DNA from: Clostridiales bacterium
Lineage (GTDB): Bacteria > Bacillota_A > Clostridia > Lachnospirales > Lachnospiraceae
Assembly: GCA_030154385.1 (NCBI GenBank)
Contig: JASKJZ010000033.1
Coordinates: 1 to 12,258 of the forward strand
DNA length: 12,258 nucleotides
Reading direction: 5' to 3'
Shown here: positions 6,797 through 12,258 of the stretch, one piece after another
Position numbering within the stretch: position 1 is the stretch's first letter
Layout of the letters: every line of letters starts with the position of its first letter
Notes under the pieces: model-generated
Database searches by the model: none
Seen by the model: only the letters and a program-made list of their open reading frames with translations
What the model was told of the DNA's origin: nothing
Made by a program: the position numbers and the translations under genes

Positions 6797-7834
6797 TTGA
6801 AAATGCAGGCGTTGGTGTATGAAGGCGATAAAAATATCCAGATCAAAGAAGTAGAAGTTCCCGCCTTACAGGAAAACGAGGTTCGAATTAAAGTAAAATA
6901 TTGTGGAATCTGTGGAACAGATATCCATATCTATAGCGGAGATGGAGGTGCATTTGCAGTAAATCCACCTCTTATTATGGGACATGAGTTTTCTGGTACA
7001 GTGGAAGCGGTTGGGGAAATGGTCTCAAAAGTAGCGGTTGGAGATTTGGTTAGTGTAGATCCAAATCGGATGTGTGGAGAATGCTACTATTGTAATAATG
7101 GAATGGAACAATTTTGTGAACAGGTAATTGGCATTGGAACAACAAGCAATGGAGGCTTTGCTCAGTACTGTACGGTGCCGGAAAAACAAGTTTTTCGATA
7201 CAAAGCTGGTATGGATGAACTAACAGCGGCTATGACCGAGCCAGTATCTTGCTGCTTACATGGGATTGACCTATGTAATATCAAGGTGGGAGATGAGGTA
7301 TTAATCATAGGAGGAGGGCCAATTGGTCTAATCATGCTACAAATGGCGAAAATGGCAGGAGCGAGCAAGCTGATTCTATCGGAGCCAGTAGAGGAAAAGA
7401 GACTGCTTGGGAAAAAGCTGGGAGCAGATCTGGTGGTAGATCCAATAACAGAGAATCTGAATACGGTGTTAAAAGAGCATTGCAAGAATATAAACGTGAT
7501 CATTGAGTGCGTGGGAAATGTTAAAACAATCCAACAAGCAATTGACCTTGCAGGTCATGGTGCTACGGTCATGATGTTTGGTCTGACAGGACCAGGTGCA
7601 AATCTTTTCGTAGACCCAGAGATGATTTTTAAGAAAGAAATAAAATTAACCTCCTCATTTATCAACCCATATACATTTGAACGCTCCGTAAAGCTTTTGG
7701 AATCGGGGAAATTAAAAGTAAGAGAGACCATAACAGATGTATTGGAGCTTTCAGATGCGGTTAAGGCATTTGAAGATGAAACTTTTCGGAGGAGGGGAAA
7801 GGTCATAATAAAGCTAGAGCATGACAGTAATTGA
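6797..7834 (+). CDS. Zinc-dependent medium-chain alcohol/polyol dehydrogenase
   Basis: The protein is 345 aa, normal for MDR-family sorbitol/threonine/butanediol-type dehydrogenases, which oxidise a secondary alcohol to a ketone with NAD(P). The TTG at 6797 is chosen because GGAGG (6783-6787) is 9 nt upstream; the ATG at 6803 would be 15 nt away. The catalytic-zinc set is visible: Cys39 in CGICGTD, His63-Glu64 in GHEF, and Glu148 in TEPVSC. Structural zinc ligands are Cys93, 96, 99 and 107 in CGECYYC-x7-C. The Rossmann motif GGGPIG is at 172-177, and Glu196 near the end of the second strand (SEP) suggests NAD over NADP. It is the first gene of the transporter operon, which implies that it acts on the imported sugar or polyol or its derivative. 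The exact substrate cannot be told. Its stop codon lies in an 18-bp repeat. Confidence 0.9.
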   Translation: MKMQALVYEGDKNIQIKEVEVPALQENEVRIKVKYCGICGTDIHIYSGDGGAFAVNPPLIMGHEFSGTVEAVGEMVSKVAVGDLVSVDPNRMCGECYYCNNGMEQFCEQVIGIGTTSNGGFAQYCTVPEKQVFRYKAGMDELTAAMTEPVSCCLHGIDLCNIKVGDEVLIIGGGPIGLIMLQMAKMAGASKLILSEPVEEKRLLGKKLGADLVVDPITENLNTVLKEHCKNINVIIECVGNVKTIQQAIDLAGHGATVMMFGLTGPGANLFVDPEMIFKKEIKLTSSFINPYTFERSVKLLESGKLKVRETITDVLELSDAVKAFEDETFRRRGKVIIKLEHDSN

Positions 7835-7872
7835 TATCATGGCCGTGATTGATATCATGACCATAATCGATA
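7828..7872 (+). repeat. 18-bp tandem repeat with TGATATCA palindromes
   Basis: attgatatcatggcc (7830-7844) recurs as attgatatcatgacc at 7848-7862, exactly 18 bp later. A degraded third copy, aatcgata, lies at 7866-7872. Each full copy contains the perfect 8-bp palindrome TGATATCA. The block starts in the last codons of the dehydrogenase gene and precedes the binding-protein gene by about 60 bp. Phased palindromes could be operator half-sites or just slippage products. Confidence 0.7.
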
Positions 7873-7935
7873 AGGATGGATATAACAGCATGGGGCTGTT
7901 TATCAATAAAACTATATAATTTAGGAGGAAACAAA

Positions 7936-8997
7936 ATGAAAAGAAGATTCATGGCTTTGTTACTTGTTGCGGGAATGGTAGTGACCGGATTAGTGGGATG
8001 TGGTACAAAAAGTACAGATACGGCTTCTGATACAAAATCAGAACCAGTACAGACAGAAGAAAGCCAAGATACATCCGCACCAGCTACGGATACGACAACA
8101 ACGCAGGATACGACCTATAAGGTTGGTATCACGATCCAGTCTTTGGAAAACAGCTACTGGGCAGGTGTATTTGGGGAAGTTGAGAAGCTCTTAAAGGAAA
8201 AAGGCTGGGATTATACGATTCTTGCCTGCAACGATAACTCAGCGACACAGATTCAGCAAATTGAAAACTTTATTACCAACCAAGTTGACCTTATCATGGT
8301 ACATCCTTCTGATCCAAATGCCATTGAGGACTACTTAAAAGAAGCAAGAGATGCAGGAATTAAGGTAATGTGCTGGGATGATGCAATGACAAACACAGAC
8401 CTGAACTGGATTTTGGATAATACAAAATTAGGGTATGCAATCGGACAAGAAGCAGCTGATTTTATTAATGAACATTATACGGCTGATAAGGTAGCAGAAG
8501 TAGCGATTATGAACTATCCACAGACTCCAATCCTATTAGAGAGAGAAACTGGTATCTTGAATGCTTTGGAAGAAAATGCAAAAGGAAAATACAAAGTAGT
8601 GGCGCAGCAGCCAGCACTTGATGCACAGACCGCATTGACTAATATGGAAACCATCCTTCAGGCAAATCCAGACACCAAAATTGTTTGTTCCATCGGAGCG
8701 GGCGGAGACATCGGAGCAAACGAAGCATTTATGACAGAAATGGAAGGGAATATACCAGATGATATGGGTATTTTCTCAGCAGATGCGACACAGCAGCAGC
8801 TAGAAGCCATTGTAAATGGGGAAGCAACCAGAGCTAGTGTGGGATTTGAGGGATCAAATAAGAAGACAGCAGCCGCCGTTGTTGATTTATATGAACGTTT
8901 ACTAAAAGGCGAAGCCTTCAGTGAGCAAAACGTAGTTCGTCCACTTACGGTAATTGATAGCTCCAATGCAGCAGACTTCCTGGCAGATTATAAATAA
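7936..8997 (+). CDS. Sugar/polyol ABC transporter substrate-binding lipoprotein (CUT2/RbsB type)
   Basis: This is a 353-aa protein. ATG 7936 is chosen because AGGAGG (7923-7928) is 7 nt upstream and the protein then starts with a perfect lipoprotein signal. The in-frame ATG at 7876 would put 20 non-signal-like residues before it. The signal is MKRRF, a hydrophobic core, and lipobox LVGC with Cys22 as the lipidated residue. Residues 24-60 are a Ser/Thr/Gln/Asp-rich linker. From Tyr61 the protein is a periplasmic-binding-protein type 1 fold: VGITIQSLENSYWAG at the first strand, an NQVDLIMVHPSDPNA segment, then GIKVMCWDDAMTN, and CSIGAGGDIGANEA in the second lobe. These are the usual ligand-facing positions in ribose/galactose/polyol binders. 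It would sit outside the membrane and deliver substrate to the permease. The family is clear; the ligand is not. The 100-bp gap before it contains a repeat but no credible promoter. Confidence 0.92.
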   Translation: MKRRFMALLLVAGMVVTGLVGCGTKSTDTASDTKSEPVQTEESQDTSAPATDTTTTQDTTYKVGITIQSLENSYWAGVFGEVEKLLKEKGWDYTILACNDNSATQIQQIENFITNQVDLIMVHPSDPNAIEDYLKEARDAGIKVMCWDDAMTNTDLNWILDNTKLGYAIGQEAADFINEHYTADKVAEVAIMNYPQTPILLERETGILNALEENAKGKYKVVAQQPALDAQTALTNMETILQANPDTKIVCSIGAGGDIGANEAFMTEMEGNIPDDMGIFSADATQQQLEAIVNGEATRASVGFEGSNKKTAAAVVDLYERLLKGEAFSEQNVVRPLTVIDSSNAADFLADYK

Positions 8998-9017
8998 TTT
9001 GTAGAAACAAATGGTTG

Positions 9018-9049
9018 GTGTGGGGGTATTCATACGAGTAACCCCACAC
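9018..9049 (+). promoter_or_regulatory. Intra-operon hairpin between binding-protein and ATPase genes
   Basis: gtgtgggg (9018-9025) pairs with ccccacac (9042-9049). After one mismatch, 9027-9031 continue the stem against 9036-9040 around a 4-nt loop. No T-run follows, so it is a poor terminator. It suits an mRNA 3'-end stabiliser or partial attenuator that lets the binding protein be made in excess of the membrane components, a common arrangement in ABC importer operons. The functional role is inferred. Confidence 0.6.
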
Positions 9050-9078
9050 TTAAAACTAGAATGTGTGGTGTGAATAGA

Positions 9079-10566
9079 ATGGAAAAGTATATATTAGAAC
9101 TACAAAATATTCGAAAAGAATATCCTGGTGTTATTGCCTTAAAGAATGTGTCGTTACAGGTAAAACCTGGTGAAATTCTTGCTTTGATTGGGGAAAATGG
9201 AGCAGGAAAATCCACGTTAATAAAGACCTGTTCGGGTGCGGTAATTCCAACCTCAGGCAAAATTGTGATAAACGGAAAAGAATTTACCCATATGTCGCCG
9301 CAACTTGCGGCGGAAAATGGAATAGCGATTATTTATCAGGAATTTAACAACGTAAAGGGCCTTTCGGCTGCAGAAAACTTATTTCTTGGCAATCCAATCC
9401 GAAAAGGAATCATCGTTGATAAACGAGCGATGGAAAAAGAAGCAGAGAAGGTATTTGCGCAATTAAATATAAAAATTAATCCAAAAACACTAGTTGGAAA
9501 TCTCACGGTCGGATATCAGCAGATGGTAGAGATTGCAAAGGCAATTTTACAGGATGCAAAGGTACTGATTATGGATGAACCATCTGCACCGCTTACCAGT
9601 GCTGAAGTAGAAAGTATGTTTAAAGTATGCGAGTTACTAAAGTCAAAGGGCGTATCGATCATCTACATTTCGCATCGTTTAGAGGAAATTTATCGGTTGT
9701 CCGATCGGATTGTGGTGCTTCGGGATGGAGAATATATAAAAACATTGATTACAAAAGAATCTCATGTGGATGAGCTCATTCACTTGATGGTAGGACGTGA
9801 CTTAAAAGAAACTTATCCAGAACGAGATACCTCACATCAAAAGAATCAAATAATTTTAGAACTACAAAAGGTATGTGGAAATGGGGATAAGGACATTAGC
9901 TTACAACTAAAGGCTGGTGAAATACTGGGGCTTGGAGGATTAGTAGGGGCTGGACGGACAGAACTGGTCGAAATGATATTTGGTGCAGAAAGAAAGACAG
10001 ATGGAAAGATTTTGTTCAAAGGAAAAGAGATCAATCCCAAATCTCCAAGGGAGGCAATTGATCTTGGGATTGCACTTGTTCCCGAAGATCGCAAGCGCCA
10101 TGGAGCCTTGCTTGGAATCTCGATAAAAAACAATATTAATATGCCAATTTATAAAAAGATTTCAATCGCCTCCGTGATAAATTCAAAAAAAGAAATGGAA
10201 ACAGCGAAAAAATATCAGGAGGAGTTATTGATAAAGACACCGCATTTAAATCAGCTGGTAAAGAACTTAAGTGGGGGCAATCAGCAAAAAGTAATCATAG
10301 GAAAATGGCTTGCCGCAAATTCAGAGCTAATTATTTTTGATGAACCAACGCGAGGAATTGATGTTGGGGCGAAAGCGGAAATCTACAAATTAATGAATGA
10401 ACTGATTAAGCAGGGAAAAACAATCCTCTTGATCTCCTCTGAAATGGAAGAATTGATGGGGATGTCAGACCGAATTATTGTATTAGCAGAAGGACGGATT
10501 ACCGGTGAATTGCAAAAACAGGATTTTAGTCAGCAAACGATTATGAAAATGGCATCAGCCGTCTAG
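9079..10566 (+). CDS. Double-domain sugar ABC transporter ATPase (RbsA/MglA type)
   Basis: The protein is 495 aa, the usual ~500 for CUT2 ATPases. ATG 9079 is preferred over the in-frame ATG at 9061: MEKYILELQNIRKEYPGV is the normal family start, and a weak GGTGTG (9067-9072) lies 6 nt upstream, while 9061 has no Shine-Dalgarno. The N-terminal half carries Walker A GENGAGKST (~38-46), a Q-loop IIYQEF, signature LTVGYQQMVEIAKA, Walker B VLIMDEPSAPLTSAEV and the switch His in ISHRLEEI. The C-terminal half has the degenerate Walker A GLVGAGRTEL typical of this family, VPEDRKRHG, signature LSGGNQQKVIIGKWL, and Walker B LIIFDEPTRGIDVG. It powers import together with the permease downstream. Its stop codon overlaps the Shine-Dalgarno of the permease gene. 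Confidence 0.94.
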   Translation: MEKYILELQNIRKEYPGVIALKNVSLQVKPGEILALIGENGAGKSTLIKTCSGAVIPTSGKIVINGKEFTHMSPQLAAENGIAIIYQEFNNVKGLSAAENLFLGNPIRKGIIVDKRAMEKEAEKVFAQLNIKINPKTLVGNLTVGYQQMVEIAKAILQDAKVLIMDEPSAPLTSAEVESMFKVCELLKSKGVSIIYISHRLEEIYRLSDRIVVLRDGEYIKTLITKESHVDELIHLMVGRDLKETYPERDTSHQKNQIILELQKVCGNGDKDISLQLKAGEILGLGGLVGAGRTELVEMIFGAERKTDGKILFKGKEINPKSPREAIDLGIALVPEDRKRHGALLGISIKNNINMPIYKKISIASVINSKKEMETAKKYQEELLIKTPHLNQLVKNLSGGNQQKVIIGKWLAANSELIIFDEPTRGIDVGAKAEIYKLMNELIKQGKTILLISSEMEELMGMSDRIIVLAEGRITGELQKQDFSQQTIMKMASAV

Positions 10567-10576
10567 GAGGTATAAG

Positions 10577-11524
10577 ATGAAAAGCAAAGTTGTGAACGTA
10601 TTTAAAGAAAAGGCAATCTGGATTGTATTTTTAATCCTGTTTCTTGGATTTTCATTGGCAAATCCAAGATTCCTTTCCTCGAACAATTTATTTACCATTG
10701 CAAGACAGGTATCCATGTATGGAATTGCATCCATCGGTATGACTTTTGTTATCTTAATTGCTGGAATCGATTTGTCAACAGGTTCTATCATTACGTTGGT
10801 GAATATAGTAGCAGCTTTTTTAATGGTAAATTTGGGATTTGGAATGGTTGCAGCTGTGATCGTATCTGTAGCGCTGGCTACCTTGGTTGGAATCTTAAAT
10901 GGATTTATGGTATCAACCGTCGGAATACCTGCTATTATAGCAACGTTTGCCACGCAAATTGTATTTGAAGGAGCATCCTATCTGATTTGCGGCGGAACCC
11001 CAATTTATGGGTTTGATGAACGCTTTAAGGTGATTGGACAGGGATATGTAGGTCCGGTACCAGTTCCTGTTATTATAATGATTGTATGTTTTGCAATTGG
11101 TTCCTTTATTCTAAATAAGAGTTTCTTTGGCCGTTATTTCTACGCGGTGGGCGGAAACGAAGAAGCAGCAAAGCTTTCTGGCATCCGAGTAGGATTTACA
11201 AAATATTTAGTATATGCATTGTCAGGTTTATTTGCAGGACTTGCTGGTATTGTAATGCTTTCTCGTACGAATTCCGCACAGCCGACCGCAGGTATGGGAT
11301 ATGAGTTTGATGTAATTACCTGTGTGGTGCTGGGTGGAGTATCGGTATCGGGCGGTTATGGGAAAATATCAAGTGTGGTTGCAGGTGTATTAATAATTGG
11401 TATTCTGACAAATGGTATGGTACTGTTAAATGTAAGTACCTATATGCAGATGATCGTAAAAGGAGTCGTACTGGCACTGGCAGTTGGATTTGACAGTTTA
11501 CAGAAAAAGAGAGCTTTAAACTAA
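10577..11524 (+). CDS. Sugar ABC transporter permease (RbsC type)
   Basis: This is a 315-aa integral membrane protein. ATG 10577 has a perfect AGGAGG (10565-10570) that overlaps the ATPase stop codon, with a 6-nt spacer. About eight to ten hydrophobic segments are visible across the whole length. Family marks include NLFTIARQVSMYGIASIGMTFVI near the start, AGIDLSTGS, GGNEEAAKLSGIRV (~191-204, the cytoplasmic loop contacting the ATPase) and VLGGVSVSGGYGKI. It normally works as a homodimer. Only one permease gene is present, as expected for CUT2 systems. Confidence 0.94.
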   Translation: MKSKVVNVFKEKAIWIVFLILFLGFSLANPRFLSSNNLFTIARQVSMYGIASIGMTFVILIAGIDLSTGSIITLVNIVAAFLMVNLGFGMVAAVIVSVALATLVGILNGFMVSTVGIPAIIATFATQIVFEGASYLICGGTPIYGFDERFKVIGQGYVGPVPVPVIIMIVCFAIGSFILNKSFFGRYFYAVGGNEEAAKLSGIRVGFTKYLVYALSGLFAGLAGIVMLSRTNSAQPTAGMGYEFDVITCVVLGGVSVSGGYGKISSVVAGVLIIGILTNGMVLLNVSTYMQMIVKGVVLALAVGFDSLQKKRALN

Positions 11525-11543
11525 GGGGTAAAGGAGAAGTGTT

Positions 11544-12258
11544 ATGAAAGAAAAAATGCTTCAGCAAGTAATGACGGCGCCAGGCGAGATCCTGTTTCAG
11601 GAAGTGTTGGTGCCAAAGCCAGAAAAAAATCAGCTCTTACTGCAAATTATGCGGATTGGAGTATGCGGAAGTGATATCCATGTTTATCATGGAAAACATC
11701 CTTATGTCACTTACCCGCTCAAGCAGGGGCACGAGTTATCGGCAAAAATAGTATCGCTAGGAGAAGATGTAGCCGGGTTTTATCCTTGACAAAAGGTCAC
11801 CATTGAGCCGCAGGTGACGTGTGGAACCTGTTATCCGTGCACACATGGGAAATATAATTTATGTGAAGCACTTAAAGTAATGGGATTTCAGACACTCGGG
11901 ACAGCAAGTGAATATTTTGTGGCAGATGCATCGAAAGTAACGCCGCTTCCAGAGCATATGACATTTGATGAGGGAGCTATGATCGAACCACTTGCGGTAG
12001 CTGTGCATGCATGCAAGCGCTACGGGGACGTCACAGGGAAAAAGGCAGTTGTACTGGGTGCTGGCCCGATTGGTATTTTGGTTTGTCAGACTCTAAAAGC
12101 ATTTGGAGCTGCTAAGGTTATGGTGACAGATGTTTCAGATTATCGCCTTAAGCTGGCGCTCGAATGCGGTGCAGATTATGCAATCAATACCAAAGAGATG
12201 GATTTCAAACAGGAATTTATGAAATATTTTGGAGCCGATAAAGCAGAGATCGGAAGAG
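11544..12258 (+). pseudogene. Second zinc-dependent dehydrogenase, interrupted by in-frame TGA and cut by window end
   Basis: ATG 11544 follows AAGGAG (11531-11536) with a 7-nt spacer, 19 bp after the permease. The frame reads as an MDR dehydrogenase: Cys41 in GVCGSD, GHE at 62-64, the structural zinc set Cys93, 96, 99 and 107 (CGTCYPC-x7-C), IEPLAVAVHA, and the Rossmann motif LGAGPIGI near 170 with Asp at the end of the second strand (VTDVSD). Codon 82 (11787-11789) is TGA. The family usually has a Gly-containing turn here (GF-PG-KVT), so a single GGA-to-TGA change explains it. The reading frame is otherwise intact on both sides, with no frameshift. No Shine-Dalgarno-equipped restart lies just downstream. 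It could be a recent nonsense mutation or a sequencing error, given the contig end nearby. The last 12 bases appear to be adapter, so genuine coding sequence probably ends at 12246. It likely acts on the same pathway as the first dehydrogenase. Confidence 0.8.
12247..12258. other. Probable Illumina adapter remnant at the contig end
   Basis: AGATCGGAAGAG at the extreme right edge equals the first 12 bases of the Illumina TruSeq adapter on either read. An exact 12-base match falling precisely at the end is very unlikely by chance. It would mean the window ends at a raw contig end and these bases are not genomic. Confidence 0.85.

Noticed and set aside
7915..7920. TATAAT as a promoter for the binding-protein gene
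   Set aside because: The start site would fall inside the Shine-Dalgarno at 7923-7928, and there is no -35 at the right distance.
9061..9078. ATG 9061 as start of the ATPase gene
   Set aside because: It has no Shine-Dalgarno and adds six residues not typical of the family; ATG 9079 fits better.
11787..11789. TGA as selenocysteine or as glycine in an alternative genetic code
   Set aside because: The family has glycine here, not cysteine. The first dehydrogenase gene ends with TGA and has no extended homologous reading beyond it. The rest of the window looks like ordinary Clostridia, and the contig end with adapter makes error or mutation more likely.
11786..11791. TTGACA as a -35 box of an internal promoter
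   Set aside because: No -10-like hexamer lies 16-18 nt downstream, and the position is inside a conserved coding region.

Overview
The window looks like a piece of a low-GC Gram-positive genome, most likely a Clostridia/Lachnospiraceae-type bacterium. The reasons are AT-rich DNA, strong AGGAGG-type ribosome binding sites, a single-repeat-array SLH surface protein, and genes that resemble clostridial Tad/Flp pilus loci. All genes lie on the + strand. The last 12 bases (12247-12258) exactly match the start of the common Illumina TruSeq adapter, so the window probably ends at a raw contig end and those bases are probably not genomic.

Left half (1-6573), a cell-surface locus. It holds the 3' end of a TadE-like or otherwise exported protein with a C-terminal Cys/His motif. 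Next is a membrane-anchored coiled-coil protein whose C-terminal third resembles phage tail-fibre modules. A 337-bp gene-free stretch follows, packed with nested inverted and tandem repeats (candidate structured RNA or MITE-like element). Then come a secreted SLH-domain protein and, 11 bp downstream, a 1064-aa exported protein of unknown function. A good intrinsic terminator closes this unit at 6527-6573. The likely picture is a surface appendage or adhesion locus: envelope-anchored and wall-bound proteins made together with a large exported partner.

Right half (6574-12246), an uptake and oxidation operon. It holds a zinc-dependent polyol/sugar-type dehydrogenase, a lipoprotein substrate-binding protein, a double-domain RbsA-type ATPase, an RbsC-type permease, and a second zinc-dependent dehydrogenase. 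The second dehydrogenase is interrupted by an in-frame TGA and cut by the window end. Together they would import a small sugar or polyol through a CUT2-family ABC transporter and oxidise it at a secondary alcohol with NAD(P). The actual substrate cannot be read from the sequence. A GC-rich hairpin without a U-tract sits between the binding-protein gene and the ATPase gene, a common way of giving the binding protein higher expression.

The items most worth a second look are the multi-stem repeat element at 1596-1861, the pilus-locus/phage-tail chimera at 474-1592, a C-ending codon island inside the 1064-aa gene, and the stop codon plus adapter sequence at the right end.
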